Source: Arthrobacter echini (GTDB lineage Bacteria > Actinomycetota > Actinomycetes > Actinomycetales > Micrococcaceae). From it: DNA of 64,000 nucleotides. Under the pieces are notes generated by a model, which was given only the letters and a program-made list of their open reading frames with translations, searched no databases and had not been told where the DNA came from. The position numbers were made by a program, and so were the translations under genes. The stretch is from contig NZ_SSWH01000004.1 of NCBI RefSeq assembly GCF_004803505.1, forward strand, positions 1-64,000. Direction: 5' to 3'. Positions 26,406 through 35,814 of this stretch are shown in pieces (position 1 is the stretch's first letter; the number at the start of each line of letters is the position of its first letter).

Positions 26406-27113
26406 GTGAGGCCCGGGCGCATGGTCCTCGTCCACGGCGCAGGCTCGTTCGGTGCAGCGGCATGGCCGCGCCAGCACGGACTGTCCCTGGAGTTCGATTG
26501 CCTGTATGTGCGGCGCCACGGGTTCTCGGAGACGGAGGCACCGCTGCCCACCGACCATGAGCGCGACAAGGCCATCATCGCCGAAGCACTCGGCGCCGGG
26601 GGACACGTCGTCGCTCATTCGCAGGGTGCGGTCGCTGCCATGCTGCTGGCTGTGGAGCGCCCGGATCTCGTGCGCACCCTGACCCTGGTCGAACCGGCCT
26701 GCTTCTCGCTGACCGCGGAGTTGCCGGCGACGAAGGCGCACATCGAGCTGGTGGCGCCCCTGTTCGCCGAACGGGAGAAGATGTCGGACGAGCAGTTCCA
26801 CCGGGAATTCGTGCGCCTGGTCCTCTCCGCCGATGCCCGTGAACCCACCACGGAGGCGGCCCGCCGCTCGGCGGCGAGGCTGCGACTCCAGAGTCCGCCC
26901 TGGGAGGCGCCCCTGACGATCGTCCCCGGTGTGCCCACGCTCGTGCTCACCGGGGGGTGGGAGCCGCTCTACGAGGAGGTCGCCGGGTACCTGGCCGGCA
27001 CGGGGGCCATCCATCACCACGCGCCGGGCGGTCACCGTCCGCAGGATTCGGACGAGGGGGACACCCTCATCAGGACGTTCCTGCGCTCTTCCGCTCAGGC
27101 CGAAGTCGCCTAA
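26406..27113 (+). CDS. Alpha/beta-hydrolase
   Basis: The 235-residue protein is a small alpha/beta-hydrolase. VLVHGAGSFG opens the fold. The nucleophile elbow HSQGA lies about 70 residues in, an acidic residue is expected in LVLTGGWEPLYEE, and GGHRPQ near the end supplies the histidine. It resembles lipase/esterase or thioesterase-like proteins; the substrate is unknown. GTG start, 43 bases after ffh on the same strand, so it may be read through from ffh. It ends about 155 bases before rpsP. Confidence 0.75.
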   Translation: MRPGRMVLVHGAGSFGAAAWPRQHGLSLEFDCLYVRRHGFSETEAPLPTDHERDKAIIAEALGAGGHVVAHSQGAVAAMLLAVERPDLVRTLTLVEPACFSLTAELPATKAHIELVAPLFAEREKMSDEQFHREFVRLVLSADAREPTTEAARRSAARLRLQSPPWEAPLTIVPGVPTLVLTGGWEPLYEEVAGYLAGTGAIHHHAPGGHRPQDSDEGDTLIRTFLRSSAQAEVA

Positions 27114-27268
27114 TGCAGCACCGTCTGGCACAATGAATCCGTACCCGATCCGCATGGCCCCTCTCTCCGTGCGCGCATCGTGTCCTGAAGAACCCCCATG
27201 AATGGCCCGCCCCACGGGAGCAGGATGACGGGTTCGCCCCTTTTCATTTACAAGGAGTGACCACACCA

Positions 27269-27673
27269 GTGGCCGTAAAGATTCGCCTCAAGCGCATGGG
27301 CAAGATCCGTGCACCGTTCTACCGTGTCGTCGTCATGGACGCACGCTCCAAGCGTGATGGCCGTGCCCTCGAAGAGATCGGCAAGTACAACCCCACCGAG
27401 GAGCCCTCGTTCATCGAGATCGACTCGGACCGGGCCCAGTACTGGCTCGGCGTCGGTGCGCAGCCGACGGAGCAGGTCTCCGTCCTGCTCAAGATCACCG
27501 GCGACTGGCAGAAGTTCAAGGGACTCAAGGGCCAGGAAGGCACCCTGAGGACCAAGGCATCGAAGGAGCAGTTCGTCGCTCCCGACAAGGGCTCCGTGAT
27601 CGTCCCCGAGGCCATCACGCCGAAGGCGAAGAAGAGCGACGACGCCGCAGCGGAAGCGACCGAGGCGGAGTAG
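27269..27673 (+). CDS. rpsP: 30S ribosomal protein S16
   Basis: [20 protein letters not shown] is the S16 N-terminus. The GTG at 27269 has AAGGAG 11 bases upstream; the earlier GTG at 27257 overlaps that ribosome binding site and is rejected. The 134-residue protein has an alanine/lysine/glutamate-rich tail of about 45 residues beyond the core, as in actinobacteria. It starts the rpsP-khpA-rimM-trmD-rplS run. CACAAT at 27129-27134 may be the -10. Confidence 0.96.
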   Translation: MAVKIRLKRMGKIRAPFYRVVVMDARSKRDGRALEEIGKYNPTEEPSFIEIDSDRAQYWLGVGAQPTEQVSVLLKITGDWQKFKGLKGQEGTLRTKASKEQFVAPDKGSVIVPEAITPKAKKSDDAAAEATEAE

Positions 27674-27674
27674 G

Positions 27675-27920
27675 TTGCTGGCCGAAGCCCTGGGGCACCT
27701 CGTCCGCGGCATCGTCGACAATCCCGACGCCGTGCGGGTCTCCGCGAGGAACGACCGCCGCGGTGAGACCCTCGAGGTCCGCGTGCACCAGGAGGACCTC
27801 GGCCGGGTGATCGGCCGCCAGGGCCGCACCGCCCGCGCACTGCGCACGGTCATAGCAGCCCTTGCGGACGGTGAGCCGGTGCGCGTGGACGTCGTCGACA
27901 CCGACCGCCGCCGGAGCTGA
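27675..27920 (+). CDS. khpA: KH-domain RNA-binding protein KhpA
   Basis: The 81-residue protein is a single type-II-like KH domain with the GXXG loop in GRVIGRQGRTARALRT (about residues 43-58). KhpA proteins bind RNA, often with KhpB/Jag, and are almost always encoded between rpsP and rimM, as here. TTG start, one base after the rpsP stop, so translation is coupled. A strong hairpin follows about 35 bases downstream. Confidence 0.93.
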   Translation: MLAEALGHLVRGIVDNPDAVRVSARNDRRGETLEVRVHQEDLGRVIGRQGRTARALRTVIAALADGEPVRVDVVDTDRRRS

Positions 27921-27956
27921 ACCGCACCTGAACCACGGAGCACGAGCGCTTCTGAT

Positions 27957-27989
27957 CGGCCCCACCACCAGGACCTGGCGGTGGGGCCG
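27957..27989 (+). terminator. Hairpin between khpA and rimM
   Basis: CGGCCCCACC (27957-27966) pairs perfectly with GGTGGGGCCG (27980-27989), and the loop itself contains CCAGG-AC-CTGG. TTCTC follows. It sits inside the ribosomal operon, so it may be a partial terminator that lowers rimM-trmD expression relative to rpsP. Confidence 0.65.
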
Positions 27990-28031
27990 TTCTCATGCAC
28001 GACCCCCATCGATTTCAGCAGGAGCACCACC

Positions 28032-28625
28032 ATGGACGTACTCGTCGCCAGGATCGGCAAGCCGCACGGCATCAAGGGCGAGGTGACCGTGCAGCTGTTC
28101 ACCGACGCGCCCGAGGACCGCTTCGACACCGGCGAGGTGTTCCGCGTCGAGGGAGCGGCCGTGACGGAGCTGACGGTCGGGCAGGCCCGCTGGAACAAGG
28201 ACATCCTGATCGTCGGGTTCGAGCGGATCGGCGACCGGAACCAGGCGGAGACCCTCCGCGGCGCCCGGCTGTTCATCGACACCTCCGAGGTCCAGGACGA
28301 GGACGACGACGCCTGGTACGAGCACGAACTCGTCGGCCTCGATGCCCGGGTGGACGGCGTGTCGGTCGGCACGGTCACCGCGCTGCGGACCATGGCGGTG
28401 CAGGATCTCCTGGTCGTCGAACTGACCGACGGACACGAGGCCTACGTGCCGTTCGTCGGCGACATCGTGCCCGAGGTGAACCCGGAGGAAGGGTTCATCG
28501 TGATCACACCGCCCGCAGGGCTCTTCGAACTCAACACACCGGGCTCGAACCAGGCGCCCGACGACGGCGACGGCGTCGATGACGGTTCCGGGGCACGTCC
28601 GGGGTCCGGCGAGGCGCTGCGCTAG
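28032..28625 (+). CDS. rimM: Ribosome maturation factor RimM
   Basis: The N-terminal RimM domain begins [20 protein letters not shown]. The C-terminal PRC barrel spans about 100-180 ([34 protein letters not shown]). The 197-residue protein helps 30S assembly around S19 and 16S helix 31/33b. The ATG has AGGAG upstream (GCAGGAGCACC). The acidic tail after PPAGLFEL is unconserved. Its stop overlaps the trmD start by one base (TAGTG). Confidence 0.95.
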   Translation: MDVLVARIGKPHGIKGEVTVQLFTDAPEDRFDTGEVFRVEGAAVTELTVGQARWNKDILIVGFERIGDRNQAETLRGARLFIDTSEVQDEDDDAWYEHELVGLDARVDGVSVGTVTALRTMAVQDLLVVELTDGHEAYVPFVGDIVPEVNPEEGFIVITPPAGLFELNTPGSNQAPDDGDGVDDGSGARPGSGEALR

Positions 28626-29395
28626 TGCGCATCGACGTCGTCTCCATCTTCCCGGAGTACCTCGCGGCGCTTGATCTCTCCCTCATCGGGAAGGCGCGCC
28701 GGGACGGCGTCCTCGACATCCGTATCCACGATCTGCGGGACGCGACGACCGACCGGCACCGGACGGTGGACGACACTCCGTACGGCGGCGGGGCCGGGAT
28801 GGTCATGAAGCCCGAGCCGTGGGCGCAGGCGCTGGAGTCTGTACAGGCCTCGGCTTCCGTGCCACGACCCACGCTCGTCGTCCCGTCGCCGGCGGGGGCG
28901 GTCTTCGACCAGGCGATGGCCCACGACTTCGCCGAGCTGGACCACCTCGTCTTCGCCTGCGGCAGATACGAGGGCATCGACGAGCGCGCCATCGACTGGG
29001 CGCGGGAGTTGTTCGACGTCCGTCCGGTCTCACTCGGTGACTACGTGCTCAACGGCGGGGAAGTGGCCGTCCTCGCGATGGTGGAGGCCGTGGGCAGGCT
29101 GATACCCGGCGTCGTCGGGAATCCGGCCTCCCTCGTGGAGGAGTCGCACGCGGACGGACTGCTGGAGTACCCCGTCTACACGAAGCCGTCCTCCTGGCGG
29201 GGCCGGGAGGTCCCCGAGGTGCTCCTGAGCGGCAATCACGCCAGGATCGCTCAGTGGCGGCGACTCGAACAGGTCCGACGGACAGCGCAGCGGCGGCCGG
29301 ATCTGCTGTCCGGGCTCGATGCGCCGGCGTTGACCGACGAGGAGCACGCGGCGGTGCGTGAGGCCGGAACCGGGCCGGACGACGCTCGGCGCTGA
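28625..29395 (+). CDS. trmD: tRNA (guanine-N1)-methyltransferase
   Basis: The 256-residue SPOUT enzyme starts at GTG ([13 protein letters not shown]). It has the AdoMet-binding deep trefoil knot [11 protein letters not shown] and [17 protein letters not shown], and the catalytic-loop region [14 protein letters not shown]. It methylates G37 of tRNAs to keep the reading frame. It is coupled to rimM and followed by rplS after a 229-base gap. That gap holds an AT-richer GGAATAAT near 29429-29436, which might be part of an rplS promoter. Confidence 0.96.
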   Translation: MRIDVVSIFPEYLAALDLSLIGKARRDGVLDIRIHDLRDATTDRHRTVDDTPYGGGAGMVMKPEPWAQALESVQASASVPRPTLVVPSPAGAVFDQAMAHDFAELDHLVFACGRYEGIDERAIDWARELFDVRPVSLGDYVLNGGEVAVLAMVEAVGRLIPGVVGNPASLVEESHADGLLEYPVYTKPSSWRGREVPEVLLSGNHARIAQWRRLEQVRRTAQRRPDLLSGLDAPALTDEEHAAVREAGTGPDDARR

Positions 29396-29624
29396 CCGGG
29401 GCAGCATTAGCGGTTGGCCCGGCCGCTGTGGAATAATCGGTGCCTGTGTCCACTGGGCCGGACCCTGCCACAGGGGGCGTCCGGTCGACAGTTCCACACC
29501 GGCCTGCCGAATCATCGGACCGGCCGGACATCCCCTTGCCGGAGGTATTGCCGGGACCTACGTGTCCCGTCCTTGCCGCCGTGACCCACGTGAATGACCT
29601 GTGGCGTTCATCAGGAGCACCAAT

Positions 29625-29984
29625 ATGCATATTCTCGATTCCGTCGATGCCGGATCCTTCCGCAACGACGTCCCGGACTTCCGCGCGGGCGATACCGTCA
29701 ACGTCCACGTCAACATCATCGAAGGCAGGAACACCCGCGTCCAGATCTTCAAGGGTTTCGTCCTCGGCCGCCAGGGCGATGGTATCCGCGAGACCTTCAC
29801 GGTCCGCAAGGTGAGCTTCGGCGTCGGGGTGGAGCGGACGTTCCCCGTCCACAGCCCGGTGCTCGAACGCATCGAGGTCGTCTCCCGTGGCGACGTACGT
29901 CGCGCCAAGCTGTACTACATGCGTGATCTGCGCGGCAAGGCTGCGAAGATCAAGGAGAAGCGCGACCCCAAGACGCTCAAGTAG
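29625..29984 (+). CDS. rplS: 50S ribosomal protein L19
   Basis: [19 protein letters not shown] and [22 protein letters not shown] are L19 landmarks. The ATG follows CAGGAGCACCAAT. A GTG 24 bases upstream in frame overlaps this ribosome binding site and is rejected. The 119-residue protein contacts the bridge between the subunits. It is followed three bases later by a signal peptidase gene. Confidence 0.96.
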   Translation: MHILDSVDAGSFRNDVPDFRAGDTVNVHVNIIEGRNTRVQIFKGFVLGRQGDGIRETFTVRKVSFGVGVERTFPVHSPVLERIEVVSRGDVRRAKLYYMRDLRGKAAKIKEKRDPKTLK

Positions 29985-29987
29985 CTG

Positions 29988-30671
29988 GTGCACGAACCCC
30001 CTGCCGCCCGGCCGACGACCGGGAAGCACGCGAGACGCCGGTCCCGATCCGTGGGCTGGCGTTTCGTGCTCTCCGCCGTCGTCATCGCGACGCTCGTCAC
30101 CGGACTGGTCCGGGGCTTCCTCGTGGATGTCTACTTCATTCCGTCCCCGTCGATGGAACCCCTCCTCAGCGAGGGCGACCGCGTCCTCGTGGACAAACGT
30201 GCGGGTACTGCCGGGCAGGTGCGGCCGGGAGAGATCGTCGTCTTCGACGGCAGGGGGTCCTTCGACCCGATCACCGACGATCGGGAGCTGCCCGAGCGCC
30301 TGCTCGCAGCCACCGGCCAGTGGCTCGGAGTCAGTGGTAGCGACACCGTCTACATCAAGCGCGTGATCGGGGTCGGCGGTGACCATGTGCAGTGCTGCTC
30401 GAAGGAGGGGGACCTGACCGTCAACGGCTCCGTCCTGGACGAGCCGTACCTCTACCCGGGCGACCGAGCGAGCGACGACGACTTCGACGTCGTCGTGCCG
30501 GAGGGGCGTGTGTGGGTCCTCGGGGACCACCGTGCGGTGTCGCAGGACTCGCGGTCACTGCTCGGTGCGCCCGGCGGGGGACTCATCGCCGAGGATCGGA
30601 TCATCGGGAGGGCCTTTCAGCTAGTCTGGCCCCCTGGACGGTTTGCGCCGATCCCGGGTTCGGCCGCCTGA
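29988..30671 (+). CDS. lepB: Signal peptidase I (first of two)
   Basis: The 227-residue protein has one N-terminal transmembrane helix (about 25-47), the catalytic serine in PSPSMEPLL and the general-base lysine in YIKRVIGVGGD. The family box GDHRAVSQDSRS follows. It cuts signal peptides outside the membrane. The GTG start lies three bases after rplS. A second, separate signal peptidase follows about 90 bases later. Confidence 0.9.
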   Translation: MHEPPAARPTTGKHARRRSRSVGWRFVLSAVVIATLVTGLVRGFLVDVYFIPSPSMEPLLSEGDRVLVDKRAGTAGQVRPGEIVVFDGRGSFDPITDDRELPERLLAATGQWLGVSGSDTVYIKRVIGVGGDHVQCCSKEGDLTVNGSVLDEPYLYPGDRASDDDFDVVVPEGRVWVLGDHRAVSQDSRSLLGAPGGGLIAEDRIIGRAFQLVWPPGRFAPIPGSAA

Positions 30672-30760
30672 GCCGGTCGGAACTGCGGGGAGCAGATCAG
30701 TGCGCCGGGCCCGCGACGGGCAGCAGCCGGGCATCACCACGACCACAGAGGAATCAGTAC

Positions 30761-31579
30761 ATGGCACGGAGCTTCCGCAGGAAGTCGAACCAGGGGAACG
30801 AAGCAGCCGGGTCCCACGCCGTCGAGCCGGCCATGGATCCCGCGCTCGCTCCGGCTGCCGACGATGCGCCCCGGCGCGCGTCCCGCCAGAAGGCGGAGAA
30901 GAGTGCCGATCGCGGGATCGGTGCCTGGCTCAAGGAGATCGCGACGATCATCGTGATCGCGTTGGTCCTCTCGTTCCTGATCAAGACCTTCTTCTTCCGT
31001 GCCTTCTTCATCCCGTCGGGCTCCATGGAGGAGACCCTCGAGATCGACGACCGCATCTTCGTCAATCAGCTCGTGCCCCAGCCCTTCGATCTCCAGCGGG
31101 GGGACATCGTGGTCTTCGAGGACACCGAGGGCTGGTTGCCGCCGCAGGAGGAGGTCCAGCTCAGCTGGCTCCAGGAGGCGCTGATCTTCATCGGTCTCTC
31201 CCCGGACCGGTCCCAGCAGCATCTGGTGAAGCGTGTGATCGGGCTGCCCGGGGACACCGTGGCCTGCTGTGACGCCGAGGGTCGCCTCACGGTCAACGGT
31301 GAGCCCATCGTGGAGCCCTATCTGTTCCCGGGCGCGAACCCCTCGGACGTCCCGTTCGACGTCGTCGTCCCCGAGGGCAGCGTCTGGGTCATGGGGGACC
31401 ACCGCAATGCCTCGGCCGATTCCCGCGCGAATCAGGACAAGTCCGGGGAAGGGTTCGTCGACATCGACGACGTCGAGGGCAGGGCCGCCGTCATCGCCTG
31501 GCCGCTGGATCGCATCGGCTTCCTCGACAATCATCCGGACGGCGTGTTCGACGGCGTTCCGGAGCCTGCGGGATCGTGA
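30761..31579 (+). CDS. lepB: Signal peptidase I (second of two)
   Basis: The ATG at 30761 has AGAGGAA upstream. The 272-residue product has a longer cytoplasmic N-terminus (about 60 residues) than the first copy, then one transmembrane helix, the serine in PSGSMEETL, the lysine in [11 protein letters not shown] and the box [12 protein letters not shown]. The two copies share fold and motifs but differ in loops, so they arose by an old duplication and may process different substrates. The stop overlaps the rnhB GTG by four bases (GTGA). Confidence 0.92.
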   Translation: MARSFRRKSNQGNEAAGSHAVEPAMDPALAPAADDAPRRASRQKAEKSADRGIGAWLKEIATIIVIALVLSFLIKTFFFRAFFIPSGSMEETLEIDDRIFVNQLVPQPFDLQRGDIVVFEDTEGWLPPQEEVQLSWLQEALIFIGLSPDRSQQHLVKRVIGLPGDTVACCDAEGRLTVNGEPIVEPYLFPGANPSDVPFDVVVPEGSVWVMGDHRNASADSRANQDKSGEGFVDIDDVEGRAAVIAWPLDRIGFLDNHPDGVFDGVPEPAGS

Positions 31580-32307
31580 ATGCCCTTCGTCGGCCACGCT
31601 CAGTTGCCCCTACCCTCCGCGTCGAGAAGTCCCTCGCGGAGCAGGGCCACAGATTCGTTGCGGGATGCGACGAGGTCGGTCGGGGAGCTCTGGCCGGTCC
31701 GGTGTCGGTCGGCGTCGTCGTCGTCGACCTGGAGTCCGTCAAGGGGTTGCGCGGAGTCCGCGACAGCAAGCTGCTGCGGCCCGCCGAGCGTGAAGCGCTG
31801 GTGCCGCGCATCCGGCGCTGGTCCGTGGCCTCCGCCGTGGGCCACGCCTCCGCCGCGGAGATCGACGCCGTCGGTCTCATGGGCGCCCTCCGGAGCGCCG
31901 GGAGCAGGGCATGGGCAGCCGTCAGCGCGATCGTCCCTCCCGACGTCGTCGTGCTCGACGGGAACCACGACTGGCTGTCCGCGCGCCTGCCGGGCGCACG
32001 GGGCGAGGACGCCGGGAGTGCTGCGGCTGAGCCGGGCTGCAGGGCACCCGTGCACACACGGATCAAGGCGGACCTCACGTGCCTGAGCGTGGCCGCCGCG
32101 AGTGTACTCGCGAAGGTGGAGCGGGATGCCCTGATGGTCTCGCTCGCCGCACACCACCCGTCCTTCGGATGGGACGTCAACAAGGGGTACGCCACCGAGG
32201 GGCACCGCGCAGCGATCGACGCCGCCGGCCCCACGGGGTATCACCGTAGAACCTGGCGTCTGGGCAGCCTCGACAGGCCTGCCGCGCCGATCCTGGAAAG
32301 AGGATGA
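31576..32307 (+). CDS. rnhB: Ribonuclease HII
   Basis: The 243-residue protein has the RNase HII motifs [14 protein letters not shown] (catalytic Asp and Glu), an internal DSK, and [11 protein letters not shown] with the following GWDVNKGY. It removes ribonucleotides from DNA and cuts RNA-DNA hybrids using divalent metal ions. GTG start coupled to lepB. DUF2469 follows after four bases. In many actinobacteria yraN comes next, but here a reverse-strand cassette intervenes. Confidence 0.93.
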   Translation: MNALRRPRSVAPTLRVEKSLAEQGHRFVAGCDEVGRGALAGPVSVGVVVVDLESVKGLRGVRDSKLLRPAEREALVPRIRRWSVASAVGHASAAEIDAVGLMGALRSAGSRAWAAVSAIVPPDVVVLDGNHDWLSARLPGARGEDAGSAAAEPGCRAPVHTRIKADLTCLSVAAASVLAKVERDALMVSLAAHHPSFGWDVNKGYATEGHRAAIDAAGPTGYHRRTWRLGSLDRPAAPILERG

Positions 32308-32311
32308 TCGA

Positions 32312-32638
32312 ATGAGTGCCGAGGATCTCGAGAACTATGAAACCGATATGGAGCTCCAGCTCTACCGCGAGTACCGGGACGTCGTGGGGCTCTTCAGCTA
32401 TGTCGTGGAGACCGAGCGCCGGTTCTACCTGGCGAACCATGTGGATCTGCAGGCGCGCTCCGCGGACGGCGAGGTCTACTTCGATCTGACGCTGCAGGAC
32501 GCGTGGGTGTGGGACGTGTACCGCTCGGCGCGGTTCGTGAAGAACGTCCGCGTCATCACGTTCAAGGACGTCAACGTCGAGGAGCTGACGAAGACGGACG
32601 ACATCACCCTGGCGAAGGACGGGACGCTGGGCAGCTGA
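32312..32638 (+). CDS. DUF2469 protein
   Basis: The 108-residue acidic protein starts SAEDLENYETDMELQLYREY and continues with the nearly invariant VETERRFYLANHVDLQ. It is a conserved actinobacterial family encoded between rnhB and yraN, and its function is unknown. The spacing of four bases from rnhB indicates one transcript. It is soluble with no membrane segment. Confidence 0.9.
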   Translation: MSAEDLENYETDMELQLYREYRDVVGLFSYVVETERRFYLANHVDLQARSADGEVYFDLTLQDAWVWDVYRSARFVKNVRVITFKDVNVEELTKTDDITLAKDGTLGS

Positions 32639-32668
32639 GCGCGGCTCACCCCACCTGGTCCCGCGCCG

Positions 32669-33622
32669 TCAGAGCACGATGACCTGCCGTCCGGCGGGGC
32701 GCCCGTCCGGCGGTGACGCGAGTACAGCCAGCGCCTCGCCGGCGTCGTCGAACGACCACTCGTCGACGTCCAGGGGCTCGAGTGCGCCGGAGTCGAACCC
32801 GCGTCCTGCCTGCGTGAGCGCATGCGCCGTCTCCACGCCGGTGAGCTGCAGAGTGTCCAGGCCGATCAGCCGGCGTCGACCGTGGAAGAACTCGGCCAGA
32901 TCGAAACTCACGGTGGGCTCCGCCGAGAACATGGCGACCTGCCGCCCGGGGTTGGCCTGCGCCTGCACGGACGGGGCGAAGAAGTCACCACCGACGGTGT
33001 CCAGGACGAGGTCGGCGCCCCGTCCCTCGGTGACGTCCTGCACGGCATCCGCGAGGTCGGCGGCATCGAGGTGCAGCATGTCATGGACACCTCGCACCGG
33101 GGAACCCGAATGTCGGCTCGCGCCGATGACCCGCGCCCCCGACCACGCCGCGACCTGCGCAGCCATCCGACCGACGGCGCCGGTGACCCCGGTGATGAGC
33201 ACCCGCTCGCCGGGCTGCACCCTGCCGATCGAGACGATGGCCTCCCACGCCGTGAGCGTGGGAATACCGTGCGCTGCGGCCTGAGCCGGTGAGAGGGACC
33301 GCGGCCGCCGTGCCACCCAGTCCGCGGGCACGGTGACGTACTCGGCGAGGCTGCCGTCCCGGTCCGCTGCGAACCCCTGCGGGGTGCCCCACACGGCGAC
33401 CCCGTCGAGGTCACCGCCCGCTACCGTCCCGGCGAAGTCCCGCCCTGCCGTCCGCGGCAGTTGGCCTCCGAAGGCGCCCTGCAGATTCGCAAGATCCATC
33501 GGGTTCAGACCTGTCGCCTCGACGCGGACGAGGACCTCACCTGCACCAGCCTGCGGAGTGTCGACCGTTCCGAGGTGCAGCACCTCCGGTCCGCCGAACT
33601 CCTCGAATCGCCATGCCCTCAT
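32669..33622 (-). CDS. Zinc-free quinone oxidoreductase-like MDR protein
   Basis: The 317-residue medium-chain dehydrogenase/reductase opens MRAWRFEEFGGPEVL. It has the GroES-like fold with GRDFAGTV and the NADPH-binding motif LITGVTGAVGRMAAQVAAW. No zinc cysteines are present, so it groups with quinone oxidoreductases. AGGAG precedes the ATG. It is the last gene of the reverse-strand operon aldehyde dehydrogenase-SnoaL-MDR and would reduce an activated double bond or quinone. The substrate is unknown. Confidence 0.82.
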   Translation of the reverse strand: MRAWRFEEFGGPEVLHLGTVDTPQAGAGEVLVRVEATGLNPMDLANLQGAFGGQLPRTAGRDFAGTVAGGDLDGVAVWGTPQGFAADRDGSLAEYVTVPADWVARRPRSLSPAQAAAHGIPTLTAWEAIVSIGRVQPGERVLITGVTGAVGRMAAQVAAWSGARVIGASRHSGSPVRGVHDMLHLDAADLADAVQDVTEGRGADLVLDTVGGDFFAPSVQAQANPGRQVAMFSAEPTVSFDLAEFFHGRRRLIGLDTLQLTGVETAHALTQAGRGFDSGALEPLDVDEWSFDDAGEALAVLASPPDGRPAGRQVIVL

Positions 33623-33638
33623 GTCAGCTCCTCTCGAC

Positions 33639-34241
33639 TCAGCTGTCGTCGTTCAACCACTCGCGTCCCTGCGCGTACAGGGCTTCGACCTCGGGACCCT
33701 TCATACCCGGTCGCGGGGGGCCCTTGACCTCGTAGCCTATCTGCGTCTGCAGATAGGCCAGATGGCGGTACCCGTACGGGAAGGAGTCGAGCAGGCTCCG
33801 GTCGAGATCGACGCCCGCCCCGGGTGTGGTCGGGTCCATGCGGTCCTTCTCGTAGATGCAGCGACGGTGGACGATGGCCCAGCGTCCGTCGCGTTCCTCG
33901 AAGAAGTCGTAGAACCGGCCCGTGCACACGACGTCCACCTCGACCCCATGAACCTCCGCGCGCTGCGAGATCGTCATCTTCGTCTGGGCGATGGCCCGCC
34001 GCCCCACCAGGTCGAGGCTCGTTCCGCCGAGTGCGTGAATGATCGAGACGCCCTTCTCCCACCCTTCCCGGCGTCCGGCCATGAAGTCGTCGGCGGACGC
34101 CTCGCGCCACGTCGCGGACATATCGGCACCCTCGTGCCACACGGTCCCGAACTCGTCCCAGAATCCGGAGTCGGAGAAGACGATCCAGTTCTCGATGACC
34201 TCTCGGATCGCGAGCTTGTCCTCCCAGCGAGTGGTGCTCAT
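33639..34241 (-). CDS. SnoaL-like (NTF2 fold) protein
   Basis: The 200-residue protein begins with a helical stretch (DKLAIREVIENWIVFSD) and then the cone-shaped alpha/beta NTF2 fold. MTISQRAEVHGVEVDVVCTG and GRFYDFFEERDGRWAIVHR are typical of SnoaL_4-type enzymes, which act as isomerases, dehydratases or dioxygenase-like small subunits. Its ATG overlaps the aldehyde dehydrogenase stop (ATGA). Its job is probably catabolism of an aromatic or terpene-like compound with its neighbours, by inference. Confidence 0.78.
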   Translation of the reverse strand: MSTTRWEDKLAIREVIENWIVFSDSGFWDEFGTVWHEGADMSATWREASADDFMAGRREGWEKGVSIIHALGGTSLDLVGRRAIAQTKMTISQRAEVHGVEVDVVCTGRFYDFFEERDGRWAIVHRRCIYEKDRMDPTTPGAGVDLDRSLLDSFPYGYRHLAYLQTQIGYEVKGPPRPGMKGPEVEALYAQGREWLNDDS

Positions 34242-35571
34242 CGTCCCGTCACCCCTGGCTTGATGGAGATGTGCGTGAGCTCGAGGAAGTCGTCGAGCAC
34301 GGCGCTACCGCGCATACGGCCCGTACCGGAGGCCTTGAAGCCGCCTTCCTCGAACTGGTCGTACAGCGCCGCCCGGTCGTTGATCCAGATGGTCCCCGCA
34401 TCGATCGCCTCGGCGACGCGCAGCGCGCGATCGACGTCACGTGTCCAGATGCTGGCGGCGAGGCGGTACTCCGTGGCGTTGGACATCTGTACGGCCTGCT
34501 CCTCGGTATCGAACACCTCCATGGTGAGAACCGGACCGAAGATCTCCTGCTGGACGACGCCGTCGATCCGGTCTGCATTCGCCTGGTCGATGACCGGGCC
34601 CATCTGACTGTCCGGGTCCGAGGCGGGTCCGACGACCAGTGCCTCGAGGGCGTCCTTGAGTCTGCTGCGCACCTCGTCGGCAACGCCGCTCTGTACGAGC
34701 AGGCGGCTGCCGGTCATGCAGAACTGCCCGGCGAAGACGGCGAGGGCCAGGACGGCCTTCTCGACGGCCTCGCCGAGGTCTGCGTCGTCGAACACGACGA
34801 GGGGGGTCTTGCTCCCGAGCTCCAGAGCGAAACGCTTGAGGTGTTCGGCCTCCTGCTCGGAGATGACCCGACCCGTGGCCGTCGACCCGGTGAAGCTGAT
34901 CGACGGGACGTCCGGGGACTTCACGAGCACCTGCCCGGTCTCCGTGCCGCCGTTGAAGAAATTGACGACGCCCCGGGGCAGGTCCTCGGTCTCCGAGACG
35001 ACCTCGGCGATGAGGGAGTTCGTGTGCGCGGTCTGCCACGGCAGGTGGAAGGCCACGGTGCAGCCGGCGGCCGGAGCCAGCGAGCGGATGCCCAGAGCAA
35101 TGGGACTGTTCCACGGCGCGATGATGCCTGCGACGCCCATGGGCTGTCCGATGACCCAGTCCAGTACGCCGGCCTCGACCGACGACACGTGACCGCTCTC
35201 GGTCAGGGCGAGGGCCGCATTGAACCGCAGCGTGTCCGGCACGAACCCGAACTCGACCTCGGCGTGGGCGCGCACCTTGCCGTTCTCGGTCATGAGGACC
35301 TCGAGCAGGTCTTCCTTGCGTGCCTCGAAGCGGGCGGCCATGTTGTTGCCATTTTGTTGAGGACCCGGGCCCGTAGCCGACGGTCCCGCTTCCAGTCGGT
35401 CGTGTCGAACACGCGTTTGGCGACGTCGACAGCGTGCTGCGCGTCGTCGGCGGTCGCCTCCGCGTACTCACCGATCTCCTCCCCGGTTGCCGGGTCGATG
35501 GACATACCGGTTCGTCCGGAATCCAGCCACTGGCCATCGATCCAGTGGCGGGCCTTCTCGTATCTCGTCAT
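34238..35571 (-). pseudogene. Aldehyde dehydrogenase broken by an 11-bp duplication and an internal deletion
   Basis: The N-terminus (MTRYEKARHWIDGQW...RARVLNKMA) is in one frame from 35571. The rest (RFEARKEDLLEVLMTENGK to the stop at 34238) is in another. The switch coincides with an imperfect 11-base tandem duplication at 35337-35358. The catalytic Cys region (GQFCMTGSRLLV) and the Glu motif (LELGSKTPLVV) are intact. A second defect lies near 34552: IDQANADRIDGVV joins directly to QEIFGPVL, so about 45 residues present in other family members are missing in frame. The remaining 367-residue frame could be translated from an internal ATG at 35341 but would lack the first strands. Confidence 0.8.
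35337..35358 (-). repeat. 11-bp imperfect tandem duplication in the aldehyde dehydrogenase gene
   Basis: GCCATGTTGTT (35337-35347) is followed directly by GCCATTTTGTT (35348-35358), 10 of 11 bases alike. Removing one copy joins the two parts of the aldehyde dehydrogenase in one frame. The mismatch argues against a recent assembly artefact, although it does not exclude one. Confidence 0.85.
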
Positions 35572-35814
35572 CGTGGGCCGCGTCCTTTCGAGCTGCCGGA
35601 ATGATGCACACGATGGTACAGGGCACTCAGCCCCCTGCGCCCCCCTTGACGAGACGGGATCCGTTTCGTGCCATGGTTCCTCCCGCCTCGACCCTCGGAG
35701 CTGCCCGGCGAGGAATGTCCACCGGCTGTGGTGCGCGTGCTGTTGTCCACATAGCAGCTTCTCTTCCTCGGTTCTTCCTTCCCCTGTTCCAGGCTGGGGG
35801 TGGAGGTGATGACC

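Noticed and set aside
24788-26578. A 596-codon reverse frame across ffh
   Set aside because: It is a shadow of ffh; no domain or ribosome binding site.
29396-29624. Ribosomal L19 leader or other RNA element
   Set aside because: No conserved L19-leader strings known to me are present; the region only shows a weak AT-rich box.
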